From: JBFWMG01 sp050251715
GTDB taxonomy: Bacteria > Desulfobacterota > Desulfovibrionia > Desulfovibrionales > Desulfovibrionaceae
NCBI GenBank assembly: GCA_050251715.1
Contig: JBFWMG010000048.1
Coordinates: forward strand, 1-23,881
Direction of reading: 5' to 3'
Length of the DNA stretch: 23,881 nt
Shown: positions 14,183-22,762 of the stretch, piece after piece
How positions within the stretch are numbered: the stretch's first letter is position 1
Layout of the letters: every line of letters begins with the position of its first letter
Position numbers and translations under genes: made by a program
The notes under the pieces: model-generated
The model's input: only the letters and a program-made list of their open reading frames with translations
Database searches by the model: none
What the model was told of the DNA's origin: nothing

Positions 14183-14440
14183 CCGGGGGAAGGGGAGAGA
14201 GAAGGGAACACCCCTTTTTCCAAGCATAAAAAGGGGTTTTCCCTTCTCTCTCCCCTTCCCCCGGCCCCCCATCCCCTCTCTCAACCCTTTCCCCAAAAAC
14301 TGCTGGTTGGGGAGGTGGATACGGTTGAAACAGGTGAGTCCCCCAGGCAGACTGCTGGCCGGGGAGACGGATACGGTTGGAACAAGCGCGTTTCCCCATG
14401 CGGGCGGCCCCGTTGTCTGTGGACAAGGGCATGGAGGGCA
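14183..14440 (+). repeat. Dispersed hairpin repeat, copy 2
   Basis: Arms 14183-14219 and 14228-14264 (37 bp each, loop 14220-14227) pair with a single mismatch. The tail has two 52-bp-type units starting at 14300 and 14352 and ends with TGTCTGTGGACAAGGG and GCATGGAGGGC. Relative to copy 1 the left arm differs at six positions; five of these are matched by complementary changes in the right arm, so pairing is conserved though the sequence is not. It lies downstream of rex in the same orientation as copy 1. Confidence 0.85.
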
Positions 14441-14510
14441 GTTCACCCAACGCCGTGCGCCGCAAGGCTTTGAGAAAGAAAGAGCAGGGAGATGACTGTG
14501 TTGTGCGCGC

Positions 14511-14542
14511 AAAAAAGCCCCCGGCGCGAGCCGGGGGCTTTT
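14511..14542 (-). terminator. Strong terminator of topA (works on both strands)
   Basis: AAAAGCCCCCGGC (14513-14525) pairs perfectly with GCCGGGGGCTTTT (14530-14542) around GCGA. On the minus strand it ends in six T, 40 bp after the topA stop; on the plus strand it ends in TTTT. Confidence 0.92.
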
Positions 14543-14582
14543 CATATGCCATATACGCCGCCGCAAACGACGCTGAGCGGCG

Positions 14583-16853
14583 CTATTCTTCGCCGCCTGG
14601 AGTCTCGGGCGTGTCGTCGAGGCTGCGGGTGTAGCGGCAGCTTTTCTCGGGGCAGGCAAGGTGCTCGCCCTTGGCGCGGGTGGCCTTGCGCACCAGGATC
14701 TTGGACGCGCACTGGGGGCACGGCTCGTTGATGGGCCAGTCCCACACGGCGTAGTCGCACTGCGGATAGCGGTTGCAGGAAAAGAAGATCTTGCCGCGCT
14801 TGGAGCTGCGCTCCACGAGTTCGCCGTCGCAGCCATCACGGGGGCAGGGCACGCCGGTGGAAAAGGGTTCGGCGTGGGTGCAGTCGGGGTAGTTGGCGCA
14901 GGCGATGAAGCGGCTGCCGGTGCGGGCGCGCTTGAGCACCAGGTCGCCGCCGCAGGCGGGGCAGCGCCCCACGACGTCCAGATTGGGTTTTTCCTTTTCC
15001 TGCACCTGGATAACGCCTTTGTCGTCTCGGTGGAAGTTGCGCGTGTTCTTGCAGGACGGGTAGCCCGAGCAGGCGAGGAACGTGCCGGACTTGCCGAATT
15101 TGATGCGCATTTCCTTGCCGCACAGTTCGCAGGCAATGCCGGTTTCAAGCCCGGCCTTGACCCGGGCCATGTTGTCCTTGGCCTTGTCGAGGGTGGGATA
15201 GAACTCGCCGGTAAAGCGATGCATGAGTGCGACCCAGTTCTCGCGGCCCTCGGCCACCTCGTCCAGGGTGTTTTCCATGGTCGCGGTAAAATCCACGTCC
15301 ATGAGCGAGGGAAAATGCTCGGCCAGGAGGTCGCTGACCGTGACGCCCAGGTCCGTGGGCGCGAAATGCTTGTCGTCGAGCCAGGCATAGTCGCGGTCGA
15401 GCAGGGTGGAGATGATGGCCGCATACGTGGACGGTCGGCCAATGCCCTTTTCCTCCAGTTCGCGCACCAGGGAGGCCTCGGAGTAGCGCGGCGGCGGCTG
15501 GGTGAACTTCTGTTCCTTGACGAACTCCCGCAGGTCCACCTGCTGGCCTGAGACGAGTTCGGGCAGTTCGGCCTTGGCCTGCGCGCCCATGCTCTTGGCC
15601 ACGGCCATGAAGCCGGGAAAGAGCAGGCGTTCGCCCTTGACGCGCCACAGGGTATCGGCGGCCTTGATGGTCACGGTGGTGTCCCAGAAGCGGGCAGGGG
15701 CCATCTGCGAGGCCATGAACCGCTCCCAGATGACCTTGTACAGGTTGTACTGGTCGCGGGGGAGCAGGTGCTTGACCTGCTCGGGATCCAGGGCCGGATC
15801 AACGGGGCGGATGGCTTCGTGCGCGTCCTGGGCCGAGGATTTCGTTTTGTAGAAATTGGGCTTGGCCGGATAATATTCCTGTCCGAAGCGCGCCAGAATG
15901 GTCTCGCGGGCAGCGTCGCGGGCTTCGTCGGACACGCGCACGGAGTCGGTACGCATGTAGGTGATGAGCGCCGTGGTGCCCGCCTCGCCCAGCTCCACGC
16001 CTTCGTAGAGGCGTTGGGCCACGGACATGGTTTTCTTGGCGGAATAGCCCAGGCGCTGGCTGGCGGCCTGTTGCAGGGTGGAGGTGATGAAGGGCGGCAC
16101 GGCGGAGCGGGAGCGCTCCTTTTCCACCACCGCGTCCACCACCCAGGGCGCGGCCTTGACGCGCGCCTCCAGGGCGTTCGCCACGTCGGCGGAACCCACT
16201 TCGGCCTTCTTGTCGTCGACCTTGTACAGCTCGACCTCAAAGGGCGGAGGGGTGCCGGCGGCAAGCTGGGCCTTGAAGGTCCAGTACTCCACGGGCTCGA
16301 AGGCCAGGCGCTCGCGCTCGCGCTCCACAATGATGCGCAGGGCCACGGACTGCACGCGGCCCGCGGAGATGCCCCGCTTGACCTTTTTCCAGAGCAGCGG
16401 CGAAATCTTGTAGCCGACCAGCCGGTCGAGCACGCGCCGGGCCTGCTGCGCGTCGAACAGGTCGCGGTTCAACTCGCGGGGGTGGGCCAGCGCCTCGCGC
16501 ACGGCGCCCGCCGTGATCTCGTTGAACTGGATGCGGCTGATCCGCTGGTTCTTGTCCTTGATGAGCTCGGCCACGTGCCAGGCAATGGCCTCGCCCTCGC
16601 GGTCGGGGTCGGGGGCAAGGTAGACCTTTTCGGCCCTGGCGGCGGCGGCCTTGAGTTTGGCCACCACCTTCTGCTTGCCGTTGATCACCTCATACAGCGG
16701 TTCGAAATCGTTTTTCTCGTCAACGCCCAGGTCGCGGGTGGGCAGGTCGCGCACGTGGCCGACGCTCGCCTCCACCTCGAACTTGCTGCCGAGGAACTTC
16801 TTGATGGTCTTCACCTTGGCGGGAGACTCAACGATGATAAGGTCTTTGCTCAT
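14583..16853 (-). CDS. topA: DNA topoisomerase I
   Basis: The 756-residue type IA topoisomerase relaxes negative supercoils. The TOPRIM domain starts the protein (IIVESPAKVKTI, Glu9) and carries the acidic triad in APDPDREGE (Asp82, Asp84, Glu86). ISAGRVQSVALR (162-173) and the active-site loop ITYMRTDS with catalytic Tyr299 follow, then GIGRPSTYA. The C-terminal end has four Cys4 zinc ribbons, with pairs CELC/CSGYPSC, CPAC/CANYPDC, CPRDGC/CNRYPQC and CPQC/CPEKSC. Some bacteria have fewer ribbons; E. coli has three Cys4 ones. ATG 16853 follows GGGAAATC. The gene appears monocistronic, bounded by the terminator at 14511-14542. Confidence 0.97.
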   Translation of the reverse strand: MSKDLIIVESPAKVKTIKKFLGSKFEVEASVGHVRDLPTRDLGVDEKNDFEPLYEVINGKQKVVAKLKAAAARAEKVYLAPDPDREGEAIAWHVAELIKDKNQRISRIQFNEITAGAVREALAHPRELNRDLFDAQQARRVLDRLVGYKISPLLWKKVKRGISAGRVQSVALRIIVERERERLAFEPVEYWTFKAQLAAGTPPPFEVELYKVDDKKAEVGSADVANALEARVKAAPWVVDAVVEKERSRSAVPPFITSTLQQAASQRLGYSAKKTMSVAQRLYEGVELGEAGTTALITYMRTDSVRVSDEARDAARETILARFGQEYYPAKPNFYKTKSSAQDAHEAIRPVDPALDPEQVKHLLPRDQYNLYKVIWERFMASQMAPARFWDTTVTIKAADTLWRVKGERLLFPGFMAVAKSMGAQAKAELPELVSGQQVDLREFVKEQKFTQPPPRYSEASLVRELEEKGIGRPSTYAAIISTLLDRDYAWLDDKHFAPTDLGVTVSDLLAEHFPSLMDVDFTATMENTLDEVAEGRENWVALMHRFTGEFYPTLDKAKDNMARVKAGLETGIACELCGKEMRIKFGKSGTFLACSGYPSCKNTRNFHRDDKGVIQVQEKEKPNLDVVGRCPACGGDLVLKRARTGSRFIACANYPDCTHAEPFSTGVPCPRDGCDGELVERSSKRGKIFFSCNRYPQCDYAVWDWPINEPCPQCASKILVRKATRAKGEHLACPEKSCRYTRSLDDTPETPGGEE

Positions 16854-17003
16854 GATTTCCCAAAGCTAAACAGTGTATGCCCACATGGCAAGCCTGGCCA
16901 TGGACCGGCGGATACGCAACGGCGACGCCGTCTTTGCCGCGCGGACAGTGGCTGGGCAAGGGTTACAAGCACGTTCGGCCTGGATATGCAAGAGAAAAAA
17001 ATT

Positions 17004-17032
17004 TTGACATCCCCGCCAACCCTTACCATAAT
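17004..17032 (+). promoter_or_regulatory. Near-consensus sigma-70 promoter of the M48 peptidase gene
   Basis: TTGACA (17004-17009), a 17-base spacer and CATAAT (17027-17032) give 11 of 12 consensus bases. The expected start point (about 17039) coincides with ATG 17039-17041. Confidence 0.8.
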
Positions 17033-17038
17033 ACACGG

Positions 17039-17854
17039 ATGTTACCCCATTGCCGCTCCATATCGCCTTCATGCACGCCACGGCTGTTGCGTGCGCTCGT
17101 GGCCATGGCCGGACTCATGTTGCTTCTGGCGGGCTGCGCCAAGGCACCCTACACGGGCCGCAACCAGGTCATGCTCGTCTCGCAGGCCCAGGAGTTGCAA
17201 TTGGGGCGGCAGTCCGCCGACGAGATCCTGCAAAAGGAGCCCAAAGGCAAGGATCCGCAACAGGTGGCCCTGGTCGAACACGTGGGCGAACGGGTTGCCG
17301 CCGTGGCGGACCGGCCTGATTTCGGCTGGGAGTTCCACCTCATCGAGGCGCCGGACACGGCCAACGCCTTTTGCCTGCCGGGCGGCAAGGTGTTCGTGTA
17401 TACCGGGCTGTTCAAATACGCCACCACCGAGGGGGAACTGGCGGCGGTTGTGGCCCACGAGGTTGGCCACGCCATCGCCCGGCACGGGGCGGAGCGCATG
17501 AGCATCAGCCTCATCACGCAGCTGGGACATTCCGCCGCGTCCATTGCCCTGTCCGGCACCGCGCCCGTGGCCGTGCAGGCCTTCGAGGTGGCCTATGGCA
17601 TCGGCGCCAACGTGGGCGTCATCCTGCCGTTTTCGCGCGAACAGGAATACGAGGCCGACCATCTGGGCCTCATCCTCATGGCCAAGGCGGGTTTCGATCC
17701 CAAGGCCGCGCTCTCGTTCTGGGAGCGCATGTCCCAGGCGGACACCAAGAAACCACCGGAATTCCTCTCCACGCACCCCTCTGACGCCAACCGCATCGCC
17801 TCCATCCGATCGCTGATGCCCGAGGCGCAGTACTACTACACATCCCGCCGCTAG
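17039..17854 (+). CDS. M48-family zinc metallopeptidase lipoprotein
   Basis: The 271-residue protein has a signal peptide with lipobox LLAGC (Cys33), then the M48 catalytic core: AFCLPGGKVFVYTGLF, the zinc motif HEVGH (His140, Glu141, His144) and the third ligand Glu205 in EQEYEADHLG. THPSDANRI (245-253) is the family's C-terminal signature. It resembles the periplasmic, outer-membrane-linked LoiP/YcaL/BepA group that removes misassembled envelope proteins; it lacks the TPR part of BepA. ATG 17039 is chosen because later starts would shorten the signal sequence too much and earlier ones lie upstream of the promoter. No Shine-Dalgarno can be transcribed if the start point is as predicted. The next gene starts 23 bp after the stop and is probably co-transcribed. 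Confidence 0.9.
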   Translation: MLPHCRSISPSCTPRLLRALVAMAGLMLLLAGCAKAPYTGRNQVMLVSQAQELQLGRQSADEILQKEPKGKDPQQVALVEHVGERVAAVADRPDFGWEFHLIEAPDTANAFCLPGGKVFVYTGLFKYATTEGELAAVVAHEVGHAIARHGAERMSISLITQLGHSAASIALSGTAPVAVQAFEVAYGIGANVGVILPFSREQEYEADHLGLILMAKAGFDPKAALSFWERMSQADTKKPPEFLSTHPSDANRIASIRSLMPEAQYYYTSRR

Positions 17855-17877
17855 GCCGCGCCACCAGGAACGATGCC

Positions 17878-19575
17878 GTGTCCATTCGCCGACGCACGCC
17901 GAGGCTCTCGCCGCTGACCCGCAAGGTACTGTTCATAGAAGCATATGGAATCGTTGCGGTAATTTTTTTGGCATCATGCTTGCTGCTGACCAGGGAAACG
18001 ACGGTTTCCCGTCAGGACGGCTACAGCATGACAGCACCCCTTTCCGTGGCGGCGCTCGCCCACCAGATACGCCAGCACATGGACCAGCCGCGTTCCCAGC
18101 GGCCCGGGCCCACGGTTGGGGGTGCGCACAACACGGCAGCCGCCTCCACCGCCGACGGCTCCACTGCCGCCGCGCTCCGCCTGGCCGCCACCGGCGGCGG
18201 GTTCGACGCCTCGCTCATGGCCGCCCTGGGCCGCGACAACCCGGCCTTTCTGGCCGAAAGCGCCCAGCTGGCCATGGCGCAGCAGCTCTTTGGCAACGAC
18301 GCAACGGACGACGGCGCGGACAGCGACATCTTCACCTCGATCATGCAGGGGTCCATGAACGGCCTGAACATGCAGGCGCTGCAAACCCTGGCCAAGATCC
18401 AGGCCACGCGGCAGCCTGACGCGGCGGATGCGGGCGGCCATACCGTGCGCATGGACATAGACCGCACGCCGCTGCAAGAGATCGAGGCGGACATCCTGGC
18501 GCGCTCCCTGGCCACCAGCGAGGTGCGCCTGCCCATCACCACCACGCCCCTGCCCCTGGAGCTCATCGCGCCCGGCGTGTCCGCCACGGGCCTGGACGGC
18601 CTGGCCGCCGAGGTGCGCCTGCCCATCAACCGCATCCCCTTCGACCCGGACGCCACCTATGTGGCCTCGCAGAACCAGCTGGTCCCGCCCCTGCGCACCA
18701 CGCCCGGCCCCCTTGCCGCCATGACGGCAGAGGCCACGCCCGCCGCGCGCGCGGCGTCTCCCGCGCTGGCGCCGCAAGCCGTCGCGGCAAACGCGGCCGT
18801 CGCGACAAGCGCGGCCATCACAACGGACGCGGCCGTCGCGACACGCGCAGCCGTGGACACCATGCCCGCGCACCGCACCGCGCCCGCCAGGGCCACTGTC
18901 CCGGCGCAGGCACGGGCCGTGGCGGCCTATGCGCCCGCCAAGCCGCTGCCCGCCACCGGCATCCTGTCCTCGCGGTTCGAGTCCGGGCCGCGCGGGGCCG
19001 CGGCCATCGGCTTCGACCGGCGCGGCGGCACCTCCTACGGCACGTACCAGATCTCGTCGCGGCGGGGGAGCATGGACCGGTTCCTGAATTTCCTGGACAA
19101 GCGCGAGCCGGAATGGGCCGAGCGGCTGCGGGCGGCCGGACCGCTGGACACCGGGTCGCGCGCGGGCGCAGCCCCTGACGTGTGGCGGCAGCTGGCCTCG
19201 GAAAAACCGGCCCGCTTCGCCCGCCTGCAGGATGAATTCATCCACCGCGCCAACTACCGCCCGGCCCTGCAAAACATCCTGGAGCAGACCAACATCAACG
19301 TGGGCAACCATTCTCCGGCCCTGCGCGAGGTGCTGTGGTCCACGGCGGTGCAGCACGGCGCGCGCGGCGCAACGGAAATCTTCACCAACGCCACCCAGGC
19401 CGTGGCCGACAGCGGCGGCAATTTCGAAAAATCCCTCATCGAGGCGGTCTACAAGGAACGCTCCGACTGGTTCAGCCGCTCGTCGCACCGCATCCGCCAG
19501 GCCGTGCAAAGCAGGCTGGACAACGAAAAGGGCCTTGCCCTGTCGCTGCTGGCCAAGGTGCACAAGGCCATCTGA
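17878..19575 (+). CDS. Membrane-anchored protein with C-terminal lysozyme-like (peptidoglycan hydrolase) domain
   Basis: From GTG 17878 (AGGAA seven bases upstream) the product has 565 residues. A single membrane segment lies at 17-38. Residues 51-275 are of unknown type, with DNPAFLAESAQLAMAQQLFG and a repeated EVRLPI (215-220 and 245-250). Residues 275-358 form an Ala/Thr/Pro-rich linker. The C-terminal 205 residues start SSRFESGPRGAAAIGFDRRGGTSYGTYQISS and continue with FIHRANYRPALQNIL and LWSTAVQHG. I recognise this ESG...YGxYQ...WSTAVQHG pattern from lysozyme-like domains in phage-type and VgrG-associated cell-wall hydrolases; Glu368 would be catalytic. An internal ATG at 18028 with AGGACGG seven bases upstream would give a shorter, unanchored form, so the start is open. 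Function in envelope remodelling next to the M48 protease is inference. Confidence 0.7.
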   Translation: MSIRRRTPRLSPLTRKVLFIEAYGIVAVIFLASCLLLTRETTVSRQDGYSMTAPLSVAALAHQIRQHMDQPRSQRPGPTVGGAHNTAAASTADGSTAAALRLAATGGGFDASLMAALGRDNPAFLAESAQLAMAQQLFGNDATDDGADSDIFTSIMQGSMNGLNMQALQTLAKIQATRQPDAADAGGHTVRMDIDRTPLQEIEADILARSLATSEVRLPITTTPLPLELIAPGVSATGLDGLAAEVRLPINRIPFDPDATYVASQNQLVPPLRTTPGPLAAMTAEATPAARAASPALAPQAVAANAAVATSAAITTDAAVATRAAVDTMPAHRTAPARATVPAQARAVAAYAPAKPLPATGILSSRFESGPRGAAAIGFDRRGGTSYGTYQISSRRGSMDRFLNFLDKREPEWAERLRAAGPLDTGSRAGAAPDVWRQLASEKPARFARLQDEFIHRANYRPALQNILEQTNINVGNHSPALREVLWSTAVQHGARGATEIFTNATQAVADSGGNFEKSLIEAVYKERSDWFSRSSHRIRQAVQSRLDNEKGLALSLLAKVHKAI

Positions 19576-19716
19576 CGCCCGCCGCCCGCGTGACGCCCAG
19601 GCCCAATCCGGCCCCCCACCGCACCCGCACGGCCACCAAGAGCATACTCCCGTCCCCACTCCGCCAGACGTGCAACCCGCCGTCCGGCCTCCTGTATCCG
19701 CCTCCCTGGCCTGCCG

Positions 19717-22665
19717 CTACCAGCGCACCGGGCAGCGCACGGTTGACCCCGCCTTGTTGGTGTACAACACGTAGCCGTTGTCCCGGCCATACAGGTACAG
19801 GTCGCGGGTGATGCGCACGTCCGCCTCGCAATAGGCGGCAATCTCCTCGATACGCCCTTCCTTCCACCAGGCGAGCGCCTGGAGGCCGTCGGCGCTCTTT
19901 TGCGACCCAAGGGTCGCCTTGGCCAAATGATCGAGGGAGAGGCGGTAATTGAGCGCCTTGCGCACCTCTTCCAGCATGTCCAGGGTGGGCAGGTCGTGCA
20001 GGTTGTCCCGGGTGTACGCGCCCAGCACGGTGTAGTCGAACCGCTTGATGTTGAAACCCACCACCAGGTCGAAATCCCGCAACCGCGCCAGCAGCGCGGG
20101 TATTTCCTCCTCCCGGTAGGCGGTGAAGGCGTCCGTGGCGGAATCGTAGAGCACGGCCACGCTCACGCGCATCTTGTGCGCCTTGTGCCAGCCGCCCACC
20201 TCGGCGGCGGAGCGTTGGGTCTCGACGTCCACCACCCCGTAATGCGGGAGGGCGTGGCCGTTGCCCGGCCTGGGTCCGGTCGTGTCCATGACGGATTGGG
20301 GCATACCATCCTCCTCAAGGGGGGTTGCGGGCGGTGCTGACTCGGCAAGGGGCGGTGCGGCGGGCAGGATGCGGTGCGCATGGCAATCGGCGGGCGGGAC
20401 GAGGCCGCGCACGGTTTCCAGCAGGAACGCGGCGGCCGCCTTGTCGATGGGGCGGTTGCCCGAGCCGCACTTGGGCGAATGCACGCAGGAGGGGCACCCC
20501 CGTTCGCACGGGCAGGAACGGATGGCCGTGAGCGTGCGCTCGAACAGCTCCTCGGCGCGCTCAAAGGCCTCGGCGGCCAGGCCCACGCCACCGGGCGCGG
20601 CATCGTAGATGAACACGCAGGGCAGGGCCACCTGGGGATGCATGGGCGTGGAAATGCCGCCGAAATCGTTGCGGTCGGACATGACCAGCAGCGGCAGGAT
20701 GCCGATGGCCGCGTGCTCCAGGGCGTGGATGCCGCCCATGAAATGCATGTACCCGGCCTCGGCGCGGCGCTGGGCGTCCATGGGAATCTCGAACCAGATG
20801 CCCTCGGTCTCGAACACCAGGGGCGGCAGGTCGAGCGGCACCACGGTCATCAGCTTGTTGGCCCGGATGCGCCGCTTTTCGTAGCCGGTCACCGTGTCCG
20901 TGACGCGCAGGCGGCCAAAATGCATGCATGTGCCCCACACGGCGCGGCTGGCCAGGGTTTCCAGGATGTCCGTGCTCTTGTTGCCGCGCGCGCGGGTGTA
21001 ATAGTCCACCTTTTCCTTGCGCGCGCGCACCGTGCGGGTGGCCAGGTCCAGATCCCGCACCACGTAGGAGTCGCCCCGGTGCAGATACACCGCGCCGGGA
21101 TGGGTCTCCTTGAAGGCGCGGTGCTCGTCCACCGAGCCCACCACGCGGCCCGTGTCGCCGGTGCTGTCCACGGCCTCGATCTGATAGGCGCGGCCCGAGC
21201 CGCGCAGATCCACGTGGCGCTGCGGCGCCTTGCGGGCCGAAAAGAGCCGCGTGCCGTCCTTGCTGCGCAACAGCGTGGCGCAGGCCTCCAGCTCGCGCGC
21301 CCGCGCGGCCACGGCGGGTTCGGCCAGCCACGGCTCGTCCACGTCCAGGGGCAGCTCGGCCGCCGCGCATTCCAGGTGGCGGCCCAGGATGACCGGGTTG
21401 GCCGGGTTGCACACCGCGCATTCCGGCGGCCGCTCGAAAAAATCGTTGGGATTGCGCATGAAATACTGGTCCAGCGCGTCCTCGCCCGCCACCAGCACCA
21501 CGGCGGACTCCTGCATGGCCCGGCCCACGCGGCCCCCGCGCTGCAAGGTCTGCATCACCGTACCCGGATACCCCACCAGGATGCACAGATCCAGCCCGCC
21601 GATGTCTATGCCGAGTTCCAGCGCGCTGGTGGAGATGACCGCCAGCAGGTCGCCGCTGGCCATGCGCGCCTCGATCTCGCGCCGTTCCTCGGGCAAAAAA
21701 CCGGCCCGGTAGGCGCTGATGCGGTCCCTGTACGGCCCGGAACGCTGCGACGCCCACAGGCTGACCAGCTCGGTCATCTTGCGCGACTGGGTGTAGACAA
21801 TGGTGCGCAACCCCCGGTGCAGGGCGGATTGCAGGAGCAGGATCGCGGTCTGCGCCGTGCCCTCCAGAGGGTCGATGAACACGAAATGGCGTGTGCCCTG
21901 CGGCGCGCCGCTCTTGTCCACCACGGCCACGTCCAGGCCCGCCAGCTGCCCGGCCAGCTCGCCGGGATTGCCGATGGTGGCGGAGCAGAACACAAAGGTG
22001 GGCGCGGCTCCGAAACGGCGGCAGACCCGGTGCAGCCTGCGGAACAGCTGGGCCATGTGCGAGCCGAGCACGCCCCGGTAGGTGTGCACCTCGTCCACCA
22101 CCACAAAGGACAGCCCCGCCAGGAACGCCGCCCACTGCTCATGGTGCGGCAGCAGGGACAGATGCAGCATTTCCGGGTTGGTCATGAGCACGTGGGGCGG
22201 ATTGTCGCGTATTTTCTTCCGGAACCAGGGCGTGGTGTCGCCGTCGTAGATGGCGGCCCTTGGCCGGGCATCCCTGGGCCAGCTTTCGGTGAGCGCGGCA
22301 AAGGCCTTCAGCTGGTCCTGGGCCAGCGCCTTGAGCGGAAACAGATACAGGGCGCGGGCGTCGGGGTCGTGCAGCACGCGCTCGATGACCGGCAGGTTGT
22401 ACACCGTGGTCTTGCCGCTGGCCGTGGGCGTGGCCACCACCACATGGCGTCCCGCGCGCACCATGTCCGTGGCCAATGCCTGGTGCGCGTAGAGCGCCTG
22501 CGCGCCCGACGCGGCCAGCAGGTTTTGCACGGCCAGGGGCCAGGGCCGGACCGTGGGGGCATAGACGGCCTCCACGGCGGGCAATGGCCGATGGATGACC
22601 ACCTGATGGCCAAGGCGCCGTGAGCCGAGGAGCGCGTTGACATATTCCGCTACAGGATGTTGCAT
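19717..22665 (-). CDS. MrfA/YprA-type DEAD/DEAH helicase fused to an MrfB/YprB-like DnaQ-fold exonuclease
   Basis: The 982-residue protein (ATG 22665) has a complete SF2 helicase: motif I ATPTASGKT (78-86), PLKALAQDQ, TNPEML, motif II DEVH (191-194), SAT (228-230), IVYTQSRKMTEL, STSALELGIDIGGLD and motif VI QRGGRVGRA. The C-terminal MrfA domain ends in a Cys cluster CPCERGCPSCVHSPKC (718-733). After a Pro-rich linker (757-807) comes a 175-residue RNase H-fold exonuclease with Exo I VVDVET (Asp813, Glu815), Exo II GFNIKRFDY (Asp877) and Exo III YCEADV (Asp949). In Bacillus subtilis MrfA (helicase) and MrfB (exonuclease) are separate proteins that repair mitomycin C damage; here both are joined. 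An in-frame ATG (20304) behind AGGAGG could start the exonuclease alone. The frame is open to 22749, but that start has no better site. Confidence 0.92.
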   Translation of the reverse strand: MQHPVAEYVNALLGSRRLGHQVVIHRPLPAVEAVYAPTVRPWPLAVQNLLAASGAQALYAHQALATDMVRAGRHVVVATPTASGKTTVYNLPVIERVLHDPDARALYLFPLKALAQDQLKAFAALTESWPRDARPRAAIYDGDTTPWFRKKIRDNPPHVLMTNPEMLHLSLLPHHEQWAAFLAGLSFVVVDEVHTYRGVLGSHMAQLFRRLHRVCRRFGAAPTFVFCSATIGNPGELAGQLAGLDVAVVDKSGAPQGTRHFVFIDPLEGTAQTAILLLQSALHRGLRTIVYTQSRKMTELVSLWASQRSGPYRDRISAYRAGFLPEERREIEARMASGDLLAVISTSALELGIDIGGLDLCILVGYPGTVMQTLQRGGRVGRAMQESAVVLVAGEDALDQYFMRNPNDFFERPPECAVCNPANPVILGRHLECAAAELPLDVDEPWLAEPAVAARARELEACATLLRSKDGTRLFSARKAPQRHVDLRGSGRAYQIEAVDSTGDTGRVVGSVDEHRAFKETHPGAVYLHRGDSYVVRDLDLATRTVRARKEKVDYYTRARGNKSTDILETLASRAVWGTCMHFGRLRVTDTVTGYEKRRIRANKLMTVVPLDLPPLVFETEGIWFEIPMDAQRRAEAGYMHFMGGIHALEHAAIGILPLLVMSDRNDFGGISTPMHPQVALPCVFIYDAAPGGVGLAAEAFERAEELFERTLTAIRSCPCERGCPSCVHSPKCGSGNRPIDKAAAAFLLETVRGLVPPADCHAHRILPAAPPLAESAPPATPLEEDGMPQSVMDTTGPRPGNGHALPHYGVVDVETQRSAAEVGGWHKAHKMRVSVAVLYDSATDAFTAYREEEIPALLARLRDFDLVVGFNIKRFDYTVLGAYTRDNLHDLPTLDMLEEVRKALNYRLSLDHLAKATLGSQKSADGLQALAWWKEGRIEEIAAYCEADVRITRDLYLYGRDNGYVLYTNKAGSTVRCPVRW
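20302..20315 (-). promoter_or_regulatory. Internal ribosome-binding site and ATG ahead of the exonuclease domain
   Basis: On the minus strand AGGAGG (20315-20310) stands five bases before ATG (20304-20302), in frame with the helicase-exonuclease gene at Met788, inside the interdomain linker. Initiation here would give a free 195-residue exonuclease containing all three Exo motifs. Confidence 0.5.
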
Positions 22666-22762
22666 GGGGTGCCGCCCTGGTTTGCGCCGGAGCGCGGGCA
22701 GTCCGAGAGCTAGCAGGAAACCGCGGGGGCGGCAATGCGCCGAACGCACCAGGAACGGCCAT

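Noticed and set aside
14511..14542. Hairpin considered as part of the dispersed repeat copy 2
   Set aside because: It lies 70 bp beyond the shared end, is not present in copy 1, and has all features of the topA terminator.
18721..18960. Frameshift or foreign insertion in the Ala-rich part of the lysozyme-like protein
   Set aside because: The frame is continuous and base composition is similar to its surroundings; it is a plain Ala/Thr/Pro linker.
20374..22623. Plus-strand open frame of about 750 codons opposite the helicase
   Set aside because: Composition is that of an antisense frame (Gly, His, Gln, Arg), and all helicase motifs lie on the other strand.
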